Of a stretch of 28,076 nt of DNA, positions 10,131-21,364 are shown piece after piece. A model generated the notes under the pieces. The model was not told the DNA's origin and searched no databases. It worked only from the letters and a program-made list of their open reading frames with translations. Each line of letters begins with the position of its first letter. Position 1 is the first letter of the stretch. Source of the DNA: Blakeslea trispora (taxonomy: Eukaryota; Mucoromycota; Mucoromycetes; Mucorales; Choanephoraceae); assembly GCA_025331445.1 (NCBI GenBank), contig JAIWNE010000221.1:1-28076 (forward strand), given 5' to 3'. Made by a program: the position numbers and the translations under genes.

Positions 10131-11028
10131 AAATTTCTCACAAGTCAAAGAAAGAAAGGAGCTAGTCTACAACTTGAAAGTCTAATAGAAAGGTTATGCT
10201 TAAAATGGCTTTTTTTATATACATGTTAGACTCCTGCTTACTGGTGTTTTCATTGCTCAAGCATGAGTGATAGGATAGATTGTAAAATGAATATTAAAAA
10301 AAAAAAGCAGCTTAATATGGTTTATCATAGTAATTGGTTTCAAGCAAAAATCGAAAAGTAAAATAACACTTGCGACGCGTTATTCAAAGATGGGTTGATG
10401 ATAGCCATGATAGAAAAAAGAAAACAAGCTTTTCTTTCTTTAGAGCAATCAAATATATTTATAGTGTAATGACAACATCTGAGTCTCTATTTCTCTATAA
10501 AAAAAAAGGGGGGGGATCCAGGCTTTTATGCATCATGTTTATAGTTAAAAATAGTGAAGTTCAGCTAATGAGTGTTGTACTCATCCAAAATTCTATCTTT
10601 CAATCGAAAACAAGTACTCTTTTTTTGGATATATGAAAGATAGAATGAAACTATAGTCTGATAAATAAGTCTAGTAAGGATGGTATCATATTGATTTGCA
10701 TTTTAATCTTTTGTGACGCCAACTGAACAAATCCTCTTTTCATAGGTTTTCTTCTATAGTGTTTCTTGCTTTTTTTACGAATCAGTTGCTTGTGTTTCAT
10801 TAAGCCAAGTTAAGGCGCGCTACTGAGTCTTACAAGAGTTAAAGGTAAACCAACTTTTATCCAGAGAAAGTTGTCTCAAGTCTAAATCGGAGTTTTGATG
10901 TTTGTTTCTGTTGATAAATATCACTTGACATCTGGACTTTGAATCGTATTAAATTACAACTCCCTTTTTTTTCCTCTTTTCTCTCTTCTTTTTTTTTCTC
11001 CTTGTTCTAATAACGCTTATCTACCTCA
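10131..11028. other. intergenic region between TRK1 and NBR1
   Basis: No convincing gene in 0.9 kb. A small hairpin is formed by ATTCTATCTTTCA (10590-10602) and its exact inverse at 10634-10646, with a 31-nt loop. A shorter one, ATGAGT/ACTCAT, lies at about 10568-10584. There are poly-A and poly-G runs at about 10499-10516. The stretch before the NBR1 start (10960-11020) is pyrimidine-rich, as expected for a leader. Confidence 0.5.
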
Positions 11029-13708
11029 ATGAGCTCAATTAAAGTCTACTATCCCAAAAAAAATGAGTGTCGACTTATCAGCCTATATAACAGCTATGAT
11101 CAACTCTCTATTTTTAAGCAGAATGTAATATGGTTCTACCAATCACACTTTTAAATCATTAACACACTAACTATGCTTAGGTGGCAGCGACATTTGATCT
11201 AGACGACGAGGTTGAATATCACTTTTCATATAATGATGAGGGAGACGAGATAGCAATAAAGGATTCACACGAATTCGGTATTTTGATAACACGATATGAC
11301 ATTAGCAGATTGACTCTAAAGATCGTAACTGACCCACCTGAACAACAAGAAGAAGAAGAGTCTCCGAATACTGCCAACCAGCTCCCAAATTCAAGCGAAC
11401 CCAACATACTGGAGTCTTTGACATCATTCATGAGACAATTAGAATTAGGAATTGGCGACATGCAGGAGAAAATTGAGAAAAACACAACAAACGTAATAGA
11501 CATTGCTGTCAAGGCTGCTGCAGAAACGGCGGCTCATGTTCATCGCTCTCTGGCAACTGCTTCAAATAACACATCTGTAGAACCACTGCATGATGTGATT
11601 TGTAATGCATGTTATTGTCCTATCAGAGGGTAAAGGTTTTCTATAGGAAGTTTTTTTTTTTAAAAAGCTAAACTTATCTCATAGCCAACGTTATGTCTGT
11701 AAAACTTGCGATGATTTTGATCTATGCAGTGTATGTAAATCGCGTGTAAATCATGATAGTACACACAAGTTCCTATGTATTACTCCAACAATCTATAATG
11801 ATCCTCCTACAAAAATATCTGAGCAACATTCTTCTGATGAAGGTTCATGTCGTACACAACCGTTACCGCAAAACCGTTTTCAATGCGATGAGTGCAACAC
11901 CGATATTGTTGGTATACGCCATTCATGCAGTTCTTGTCCTGGTATAGTCAAGCATATTTTCTCATAAAAAAAAAACATAACTAATCAATCATGATAGATT
12001 TCGATTTGTGTGACTCATGCTTCCTTTCTCCCAAGATTAAACACCCTAAGCAGCATTTATTTATGACTCGTCTAGAGAGTAACAACAACAAACCTCAAGC
12101 GGCCACCAATAAAAAAGCTAAAGAATCATCACATGACCAAGTTCCCATCATAAAACATGTTGGTGTTGAATGTGATGGGTGTGATACTCCTATTGAAGGT
12201 ATCCGATACAAGGTAAAAAAAAAGTTTATAATAGGACACAAATAATTTATCAGGAAAACTAAACTTAATGATAGTGTGGAAATTGCCCAAATTATGATCT
12301 TTGTGAAAATTGTGAAGAACAAGCAGCATTGATACATAACCAAAGCCATGCTTTTATCAAGTTACGTCGACCTATTCAGAGTGTTGTCCATATGCCTCTT
12401 TTACCTGAACTTCGGTTTTTGGAGACTATAGTCAGAACAGAAACAAGTACTGCACCAGGAGTGATGTCAAAACCAGAAGAAGTCAGTCACTCAAACACCC
12501 CACAAAAGCCTTTGCCGGTTACACCAGTACCTATGGTCAATGCTTCATTTATTTCAGACCTGAACATTCCTGAGGGTACAGTCATTGTGCCCAAAAAGAC
12601 TTTTATCAAGGTAATTTGAATACATAACCTTTTTTTTTATATATCACCTATAACTCATCTATCTGTCAAGATGTGGAAAGTAAAAAACACAGGCAGTGTC
12701 GATTGGCCTATCGGATCACAGCTCTTGTTCAATGGAGGTTCAATTTTAAGACCTTATCCTATTTCTCGGCCTGACTGTTTTGCTGTTCCAGTAGTTCCCC
12801 CTAACGAGGAGACATGTATTGCAGCTGAGCTTCAAGCACCTGATTCTCCTGGAGTATACACAAGCTATTTCTGCATATGCACACCTGATGGCGAGCGTTT
12901 TGGTGACAGCCTACTCTGCTCAATTAAGGTAGAGGAAGATTTAGAACCAGACAGAAGCCCAGCAGACAACTCAAATGCAGCCTCAGAACCTGCTTCATTG
13001 AGTGGTTCACACATCATGGTCTATCCAACCATTGTCTCTCATTCTGAAACACATGACGACGTATCACACCAAGATGCGCTCAGCCATAAAGACTCGGAGC
13101 CTGATTACTCTGAATATGATGCTTCTTCGGATGCTGCTTCAGGCAACCATATCTCTACTCTTGAGTCACACACTACTTATACATACACAGATAGCCAAGT
13201 CAGTAGCCCAACAACATCTAATCTTGATGTATTGGAGGATTTTATGGACAGTGAATCAATGCCAGATGTAGAAGAAATCTACTCGATTGATGATTATCAC
13301 GTCATGAGTCCTGTTGTTAGTGATTCAGCAATTTCTCAAGAACAATCAGTCAGACAAGACCCTTGCTTTGACAGTCCTGATGAATTTGTCATGTTGGATC
13401 ACAGACAAGAACAAGTGCCTGTTGAAGTTGAAGAAATGACTCAGACAGACATTTCCTCCTTGGCTAATTCATCAGCTACTGCCATGTTGGATGCAGCTTA
13501 TTCATCACACAAGGAAATGCCATATCAATCTCAGCTCTTGCAACTTCATGAAATGGTAAGTTGAATAGCATTTTCTTGGCGCGTCATTCTAACTTTGCCT
13601 ATTTCCTTTTAGGGATTTTCATCTTATGATGATTTAGCCTTGAGCCTTTTAAAGTTTTATGATGGAGAGATGGAACGCGTAGTATCCAAGCTCTTGGAAT
13701 ACCCTTAG
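11029..13708 (+). CDS. NBR1: NBR1-type selective autophagy receptor
   Basis: Cargo receptor that links ubiquitinated or other cargo to Atg8 on the autophagosome. Seven exons, 777 aa: 11029-11124, 11181-11629, 11685-11941, 11998-12212, 12275-12610, 12671-13555, 13613-13708; frames join exactly. Domain order: PB1 at 1-85 (basic IKVYYP strand and acidic YNDEGDEIAIKDSHEFG loop, so head-to-tail polymerisation is possible); three ZZ zinc fingers at about 171-215, 247-292 and 324-369, each with CxxC pairs and a DFDLC/YDLC motif; the NBR1 (FW) domain at about 431-540 (FGDSLLCSIKV near its end); an acidic Ser-rich linker with a good LIR candidate DEFVML (Phe690 to Leu693); and a C-terminal UBA (740-777, HEMGFSSYDD). 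Only two of the four signature tryptophans of the FW domain are seen (453, 463). The first exon was chosen because it completes PB1 through a clean GTAATA...TTAG intron. Confidence 0.94.
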
Positions 13709-14672
13709 AGCTATTACCACACTCTTTGTTTTTTTTAAAAAAAAATTCTCTGCAAGTTAACAAAATGCCCAAAAGAAATAGGTAAAGCCATATATATAAA
13801 AAAAAAGGAAAAAATGCCTCTTTCAAGCTTATAATTCAAAGAAAAAAAAAAAAAGAAATGTTATGTGCAATAAACCATTACGTCTGTGCTTTTAAATCTT
13901 TCGTACCAAGACAGATGTCTTTTCTTGATAAGAAAAAACTCAAGCTTCTACGTTCATTGCATGTGAAAGAAATACTTGTAATGAGATGAAAATAATATGT
14001 TTGAGCACAATATTGTCTATCATAAAAATCTTGTAAATTCAAAACTGCGGTTGCCTGTCATCCATGAATAAACTGTTCCACCAACGGGGTAAACTCTGTC
14101 CGGCACGAAGGAAACTTCCTTGCCGTTTTTCGGCACTCTTTGGAACCCGAAATGTTATTTATATAAAAGATAGCGTGCAAGAAACTGCAAATGATTTCTA
14201 AAAGTGATGAAGAAAAGACATTTTCTGGTCTTTTAGTTTTAGAGAAATTGTGCCTGAACGCTTTGCCAAGAAAGAAGCAATAACAGCTCTGTAGCACCTA
14301 AAAGGGTAATAGAAGCATTCACACATGATAATGGTTTGCTTGTGCGCAGGCTAAAATACTTTCTTTTTTTTTAAGCCATAATAAAATGATGAGGAAAAAG
14401 AGGGGGTTTGCTTGGGCTTTTTTTCTTGCTTTTAAAAAGATAGCTATGGATAGAACAATCAAACTTCTTGTGTAAAGATTAACTGATTTTCATGAATTTG
14501 ACTAATTGAGTTTAAAAACATTTGCCTCGGTTGAGCTTAAAATTCTGACCAATATTTTTTGTTAAATTGAACAATTAAGGCTTGAAAAATGCATTTTGTC
14601 TTTTTTTTTTTCCTCTTTTTTTTTTTTTTTTACTTGATTGTTTTCAATTTAAGAAAGCTTAAAAAAATTGAC
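13709..14672. other. intergenic region downstream of NBR1
   Basis: Nearly 1 kb without a recognisable gene. It contains A-rich runs, including one at 13841-13855, an AATAAA-like signal at about 13870 (GTGCAATAAACC), and poly-T runs at 14602-14630 just before the next gene. A minus-strand open stretch at 14058-14297 shows no family features. Confidence 0.5.
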
Positions 14673-16084
14673 ATGTCGCGTCCTATGCCGCCACCTATAG
14701 CAGGAGAGCTTGTTGTAGTAGCTTTGAAGGCAGTAAGTTGGTGTCATAACCAATCTCGAAAACAACCCTCGAACTCACTCTCTTTTTTTTTTTTTTGTTT
14801 GCTGATCAGGAAAACTTGCAGCACCAGGTAATCCTTAAGAGATATGCTTTAATGCTCATTCTAACTTATTCATTTTAGGCTCCTGCAGTTCAAGATCCTT
14901 TTTGTGTGTTTCGGATAGGCAATGTATTGAAGAGAACGAAAAAGGATAATGGTGGTGGCCTCTATCCTATTTGGGATGATCAGGTAAAATTTTATTATTT
15001 GTACGCATCACAACAGAAACAAGACAAATATTTACAATTATGTCATTAGGTCAATATGCCTGTGCCAGCTGGACATCATCACTTACATGTACAGATTTTC
15101 GATAAAGATGAGAATCCAGTCAACTTGATGGCCGAGGGAATAGTTGATCTCTCTAGAGTGTTACAGGAAAAGGAACACGATGGCTATTTCCCATTACAAG
15201 CAAGAGGAAGACCTCATTGTGGTGATATATATTTGGAATTGACTTTCTATTCTGCTGTAAGTGTTTAGTTACTTTAGGCTATTGAGAATAGAATGCTGAT
15301 GAAATCCGTAGGTCAATACCTCTCGACCTCAGCAACAGGTGAGGTATCAACACCCTCCTGGTCATGGTAACCCTCATTATCAGCCATCATCCAACAATCG
15401 CCCACCTTACTATGGTAACAATAGTAGACCTCCTCCTTCTCATCATCGTCCTCATCAATACCATCAAAGACCATTGCCACCTCAACAACAATCACATCAT
15501 TATCATCAGCGACCATTGCCTCATCCTCCTCAACAATCACAACCACAGAGACCACTGCCTCATCCTCCTCAACAACCACAACCACAACCACAACCACAAG
15601 CCTATCATTCGTCACCTTATCCACCTCATCAGGCACGTCCAAACCACTCACCCTATCCACCTCGACCTTCACCACCCACCAGCCAAAACTCATCTATGTA
15701 CACTTCTAGCATGCCATCACCTCAACCTCTACTGTCTGCTCCATTCAATCCAGCTCCATCTCCTGCTATTCGACCTGTTGGTGGTAATTTCAAAAACAAA
15801 GAATGAGAAACAAAAGGCTAATGTCTTGAACTATAGGTTATCCTTCACCTCAAAGACCACCTTACTCACCATCTCAAGCATCGTTTCCTCAAGGATCACC
15901 TGGTGTATTTCATGATCCAACCCATCGACCACCACCACCACATCATCCTCATTCTTCAGGCTACTATCCACCACCACCACCACCACCACAAAATGTTAGA
16001 CCACTGCCATTACATCAACAGCCTCTCCCTCCTCCTCCCAATGGATACAGCGCTAGACCTAATCATACTTATCCTCCCTATTAA
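14673..16084 (+). CDS. C2-domain protein with proline-rich tail, Fic1/Inn1-like
   Basis: Predicted 369-aa protein in six exons: 14673-14732, 14810-14827 (only 18 nt), 14879-14983, 15050-15256, 15312-15783, 15837-16084. Residues 1-130 form a C2 fold: GELVVVALKAENLQ, DPFCVFRIGN, YPIWDDQVNMPV, HHLHVQIFDKDEN and GDIYLELTF. Residues 140-369 are low-complexity Pro/His/Gln/Tyr with many PxxP and PPY-like motifs. Short N-terminal C2 plus PxxP tail is the architecture of fungal ingression proteins. S. pombe Fic1 and yeast Inn1 bind SH3 domains of F-BAR proteins at the division site to couple ring closure to septum formation. The role in cytokinesis or septation is inferred from that architecture. Alternatives are other small C2 adaptors. 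The calcium-binding loops look incomplete, so calcium-independent binding is likely. Confidence 0.87.
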
Positions 16085-16693
16085 GGAGAAAAAGAAAGTG
16101 TATATTTATTAACTAATTCAATCGTCGCATTTCTTTTCTTTTCTTTTTATATGACTATAGTAAGCGAAATGTACGAAATAGAACATATTACATCTGTTTA
16201 TAATAAAAAAACACAATTGAAACAAACTGAGAGGACATAATCCAAGTATAACAAAAGTAGAAACTGAGAAAAGCTTAGACAATAAAGTTTACAAGCTTTA
16301 ATGACAAGCCTGATTGTTGTCATCCATCTTTTTGCTTTATCACACAATTAGACAGCTGTAGTCATCCAAGAAATAAAATAGACAAGATAACGAGCTAAGC
16401 TGAAGCAAATTGAATTCATGTCTCACCAAGATGACTATAACAATGATAACTTTAGGTCTTCCCCCTCCCCCCCCCCTTCTGCTTTAGAAAAAGAATCCTC
16501 TGATGCTGATTGCTTTGAGGACAAGCTTTGAGGACACAAAGCGAATATTTTCAATGCTGTTACACAACAACAACAAAAAAGGCTTCTTATCCTGCGGTGA
16601 ATAAAACAGAAAGCGTTTCAATCAATGCACATATGAAAATTCATTTACTTTCTCACCCCTTTCTTCTTTTTTTCTCTTTCTCTATCTTAAATT
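16085..16693. other. intergenic region upstream of the carnitine acetyltransferase gene
   Basis: No full gene. A short open frame (MSHQDDYNNDNFRSSPSP) starts at 16418 and ends at 16504. It crosses a C10 run (16467-16476), after which another frame reads SALEKESSDADCFEDKL to a stop near 16530. This could be an upstream open reading frame in the leader of the next gene or the rest of a small broken gene. The last 60 bases before the next start are T/C-rich. Confidence 0.5.
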
Positions 16694-19140
16694 ATGTTTA
16701 TCTATAGGCGCGCATTAAGGTAAGTTCATGCCCAAGATAAAGAATACTTTTTTAAAAAAAAAGAGGGGGAGCAAAACATGAATCAAATTTCTTTTATTGC
16801 GCTAGAGTACCTGCTCATGCTCATGCTTATACAGTTCAAGCATCTTCAAAGACCTTCTCAAATCAATCCAAGTTACCTCGCTTGCCTATTCCGGATTTAC
16901 AGTCAACAAGTGTGCGCTACAAAAAGAGTCTGTTACCTTTGTTGTCCAGTACAGACCATGCCTGTGTCAGTGAAAAGTTAGATAGACTTGTCAATGGAGT
17001 AGGACCTCAGCTACAGAAAAGGCTATATGCATTAGATGAAAAGGAGTCCAAGTTGGGATTGAATTGGTTGGATCAACTTTGGCTTCAAAAAGGGTATTTG
17101 GAATACCGCATCCCAACATTGATCAATGTTAACTGGTGGAATCAGTTTCGAGATCCCCCAACAGGCTTAGATTCAGGAGCACCCGATGGTCAAATTACTG
17201 AATTTCAATTGGATCGATCTGCACGTATGATTTCTGGTCTAATTGATTACTCTAACCGAGTCAACAAGTAAGTTTTTGAATGACAAAAGTCAGCTTGAAA
17301 TGTCCAGAAAAAAAAAAGGTCATGCTTATACTATATGTTTATTGTCATAGTGAACAAATTCCACCTGATGTATCCCGTTCAGGTCCATTCTGTATGCATC
17401 AATTGAAAAACATGTTTGGTACAAGCCGAATTGCTGCTCCTGGATCCGATCGTGTAGTGACTCAATGGCCTTGTTTAGCAAAGCATATCAATGTCATTTA
17501 CAAAGATCAAATCTTTTCTGTTCAAGTCATTGGCACCAATGATGAGAGTGTACCTGTCTCTGCCTTGAAAGAGTAAGAAAACTGTTTGGTTGACCTGTCT
17601 CTAAGAACAGCCATGAATCTCACAATCACTCTTATTGATGTATAGGCAGTTGCGTTCTGTTGTTCAACAGGTTGAAAATACACCAAAAGAAAAATTGCAA
17701 GCACCTGTAGGCATCCTAACTACCGAGCATAGGGATACTTGGGGACCAGTAAAGTTTTTTTTTTCTGTTTATAAACATATCATTTTATTACGCATTAATC
17801 TCTTGTGCATCTCTAGATTCGTCAAGCAATGGAAAGCCAACAACAAAACGCAGAATCTCTTGCAAACATTGACAACTCCATCTTTGTCTTTTGCCTTGAT
17901 GACTACAGTTCACCTTTAGACATTGATTTGTCTCACCGCAATATCTTTCATGGAAGAAATGGAAGAAACAGATGGTTTGATAAAGCATTACAATTCATTG
18001 TAGAGAACAATGGGCGTGCAGGCATCAATGGAGAGGTAAACAAAAAAAAAAAAAAAGTCAATGAACATGCATGTTTAGTCTAAAACTTGCTTTTTTTTTT
18101 GTTTAGCATTCTCCTGCTGATGCTGTTATTCCATCTCGCATTGTTGATGATATTCTGGCACGGTATGTTGAGACGTATAAGTTCTAAACAGAAGGAAGAT
18201 GTTTACGAAAAGAGAAAGAAGAAACAAAAAAGCCAAACAACTCATCGTATCCATTCATAGTGAATCTCAATTAGATGATATATCGCTGGCTGCTACACTA
18301 CGATTGGAAACACCCAAGCTGTTGACCTGGCAGGTCTCTACATCACTAGCCAAAGCCATAGAAACAGCTGAGAAGAACGCAGTTCAGTTGATCGATGATC
18401 TGGATAGTGTTTTGCTTCATTACTCTGACTATGGCTCTGACTTTATGAAACAAGCTAAAATCAGTCCTGATGCATGGCTTCAAATGGCCTATCAACTTGC
18501 TTACTACAGATACTATGGAAAACCTTGTCCTACATATGAATCTGCTTCTACTCGAAAGTTCATTGCTGGTCGCACTGAAACAGTACGTTCATGTTCAGTT
18601 GAGTCAGTTCAGTTTACTCAGGCTTGGGAAGACAAAGATGTGAAGGTAACTTTTATTTTAGAGCTGTTGCTGAAAAACGCAATTGTGATGAAGAGAAGAG
18701 TCTGAACCATTGCTTGTTGTACATAGATGGAAGATAAACTGAGCTTGTTGAAAAAAGCAGTTCAAAGTCATTTGGAATACATGAAGGCAGCCAGTAATGG
18801 ATTTGGTGTAGATCGTCATTTATTGGGTCTTAGATGTCAGTTGACACCAGAAGAAGCCGAATTGGAAGATGCTGCCTTCTTTAAGGATCCTGCTTATTGG
18901 GGTAGTCAATACTGGCTATTGTCCACTTCGAATACGTCACCTGGTGATCTTGCTTGGGGAGGTTTTGGTGCTGTTGTTCCTGAAGGCTATGGTATCAATT
19001 ACGCTATTGGCAAAGAGCGAGTACGCATGAGTATTTCTTCTTGGCATCATTACCGAGAAACAGATTCTAATGCTTTCAGGGCCACTGTTCGTCAAGTATT
19101 AAATGAATTTGGTGAAGTTGCAGAACGTTATTTGAAATAA
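16694..19140 (+). CDS. carnitine O-acetyltransferase, probably mitochondrial
   Basis: Transfers acetyl groups between CoA and carnitine, moving acetyl units between organelles during growth on fatty acids, acetate or ethanol. Eight exons, 632 aa: 16694-16719, 16806-17267, 17351-17572, 17646-17748, 17817-18035, 18107-18174, 18261-18645, 18727-19140. Catalytic His345 lies in NGEHSPADAV. Other family blocks are LPRLPIPDL, SGPFCMHQLKNMFGTSRIA, FVFCLDDYS, SPDAWLQMAYQLAYYR, TYESASTRKF with GRTETVRSCS, the carnitine-site STS (about 561-563), and WGGFGAVVPEGYGINY. The 26-nt first exon adds MFIYRRALRVPAHAHAYTVQ, basic and free of acidic residues like a mitochondrial presequence. The end (ERYLK) has no peroxisomal SKL-type signal. 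Whether it matches the Cat2, Yat1 or Yat2 type cannot be settled by eye. Confidence 0.95.
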
Positions 19141-20151
19141 ATAAGCAGAACAACATCATTAATTCGAATGGTTCCTTTTTCTTTGTTTGGATTGCACGTA
19201 AAACATATCTTGTAGTGAGTTTTTTTTTTTCATATTTGTCTGAATATGTTGGATCGGTAGGCAGAAATCAAAGAAGCCGAGATGCGGATACAATGAGTTT
19301 TTTTTTTTTTTGTAGTATTGTTTATGCTAACTATTAGGTTGAGCAATCAAGCTGATGCATGGATTTGACTATTGTATACACTTTGTAGAACTTTAATGAT
19401 TTCAAGCAAAGCTTCTTGGGGAAATTTGTATGTCATATTTAAAGAGTCGAGATGTTTTTGCTGATTTTTTTTGGTATATATTGTCGCCGAAAGAAATAGG
19501 ATCATGTCTCTGTAATAATAATTATTACTTTGTAATAAGAAAACGATAGAATGAGATGAACATTGGATTCCAAGGTTAAGTTATTTGCTTCCATAAAGTT
19601 AACACAAATCTCCAAGTGCCTTTTCCTAAAAGATGTTTAATTGCTTACATTTTTATTATTCCAAGTATTCATGTTAAAATAAGCCCAAAAAAAAAAAGAA
19701 ACGATCATGCAAAGGATGTGGTTCAAATTCATGCAATGGCAGGAACAGTCAAAGATTATGTACTCTAACAAAATGCTCTAAATGTAGCAACAGTCTGTTA
19801 GATTCCAACAAAGGCAGTTCATCGTAAGCAATAAAAGTAAATGACTATGTATAGTTTATTTTGATCTAGTACACTGAATTTTTCAAAGCTTGACTTTGCC
19901 AAATTTCGAAATTACTATATTTGGAAACCCCATCTTGTCTTCCCTCCAGGCATAAGCTAGAAAAGGTATATTCTATTCCAAAATTTAAAAGGCCGCATTC
20001 GAAAAATTTGTGTTTGGACAGAACACTATTTCTCTTTCTAAAAGAGAGTGGGCTTATTTTCTTTTTCTTTTGTTTCTTTCAACTTTATACGTTTTTGTTC
20101 TTCTTTTTTGATTTCCTTTCTTTTTTTTTCTCGCTTGAGCCCTAATATACT
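19141..20151. other. intergenic region between the carnitine acetyltransferase gene and VPS74
   Basis: An AATAAA-type stretch lies directly at the stop of the preceding gene (19137-19145). No complete gene is visible, but 19678-19827 holds a short Cys-rich open frame, listed separately. The last 100 bases are T-rich leader sequence of VPS74. Confidence 0.5.
19678..19827 (+). other. short Cys-rich (zinc-finger-like) open fragment
   Basis: A 49-codon open frame between stops begins with a Lys run from poly-A. It continues SCKGCGSNSCNGRN, then LCTLTKCSKCSNS. Six cysteines as CxxC-x4-C-x8-C-x5-CxxC (approximate spacing) look like a zinc knuckle or small zinc finger. There is no ATG before the Cys block and no flanking coding sequence that I can join by splicing. 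It may be a relic of a repeat-encoded protein. Function unknown. Confidence 0.35.
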
Positions 20152-21364
20152 ATGTCTACAGTTACAAGAAGACGAGTGGCAGGTCATGCTAATTCAGATG
20201 ACGACAGCCAGAACAACAATAGCAACAGTACCGATACTTCAAATACAAGCCCTAGAACAGACAAGAAAATAGCATATGATCCTCGCGATATAGACGAAAG
20301 TAAATCGACACCCAAATTGACATTGATGGAAGAAGTATTATTGTTGGGCTTAAAAGACAAGCAGGTAAAAAACAAACACATTCTAAAATAGAGGGAAAGA
20401 AACAATTTGATTCTTTCTTTTATATATATATTTGCCTTTTTTTTTTTTTGCTTATTTATTAAACACGTGTTTATATATAAAAGGGATATCTTTCATTCTG
20501 GAATGACAGTATTAGTTATGCTCTACGTGGTTGTATTGTGATTGAATTAGCACTTAGAGGCAGAGTAGCTATGGTCAAGGACAGTAACCGCCGAAAATAC
20601 CCTTTGTGTGATAGACATATCGAAGTCATCAATGAGAACCTGACAGGCGAAGTGCTATTAGATGAAGCCTTGAAGATGATGAAAATCAGCGAAAAGATGA
20701 GTGTATCCAACTGGATTGATTTAATGAGTGGTAAATAAGGTCTTTGAGAAAAAAAAAAGAAAAAACAAAAGAAAGTCGACGGCTCAAATTCAAGATGTGC
20801 CTTTTTCTTTTATCTAGGAGAGACATGGAATGTGATGAAGATTGGATATCAGTTGAAACAAGTACGAGAGCGCTTAGCTAAAGGTTTAGTTGACAAAGGT
20901 GTACTCAGGACAGAAAAGCGCAATTTCTTATTGTTCGACATGGCAACACACCCAGTTGCAGATCCTGCAGTGAAAGAAGAGATCATTAAGCGAGTTTGTA
21001 CCATGCTAGTGACCCGTGTTTCGCCTGCTTCCATAGATGCTCAATCCGAACTACCTCATGCCTATATCCGTACTGTCAGTATGATCTGTGCTGCTTATGC
21101 TGCTAATGTGCTCGAAAACGCCTTGCTCTATCTCCAGCCTGATTTGAGAGAACAGGCATTTACAAAAGTAGATGAATTGATGAATGACTATTCTTCTTGG
21201 CCATTCACAGGCAGTAATGGCAAAGTAGATATACCTACTGGCACAGATCTTTCTTTGGAAGTGGTAGCTAGTGTCTTGAATGTTTTAGCTAAAATGGACG
21301 CTATTGTAAGTCACATATACTTTTAACAGTCAAGAAAACTCATGTTTTTCTTTTATAGTTGTAA
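20152..21364 (+). CDS. VPS74: Vps74/GOLPH3 Golgi phosphoprotein (PI4P effector)
   Basis: Peripheral Golgi protein that binds phosphatidylinositol 4-phosphate, coatomer and the tails of glycosyltransferases to keep these enzymes in the Golgi. Four exons, 317 aa: 20152-20364, 20484-20730, 20818-21305, 21359-21364. The N-terminus [11 protein letters not shown] matches the conserved triple-arginine segment needed for coatomer and enzyme binding. The GPP34 domain follows: [33 protein letters not shown] (Trp77 in the PI4P-site region), [14 protein letters not shown], and the hairpin with [19 protein letters not shown]. Near the end come SSWPFTG and [16 protein letters not shown]. The last exon is just TTG TAA: it adds the final Leu, giving DAIL, like the DxLL end of relatives. 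Without that splice the frame would read into intron sequence for a few codons and stop at 21326. Confidence 0.97.

Noticed and set aside
15400..15640. CRISPR-like array
   Set aside because: The repeats are short, irregular Pro/His/Gln codon repeats within a coding exon; the genome is eukaryotic.
15313..15693. Minus-strand acidic/valine-rich open frame
   Set aside because: Antisense shadow of the CCA/CAT repeats in the proline-rich tail of the C2 gene.
18167..18195. A 29-nt intron (GTATGT...ACAG) in the carnitine acetyltransferase gene
   Set aside because: Too short for splicing compared with the other introns. The 86-nt intron 18175-18260 keeps frame and gives the better join RYVETESQLDD.
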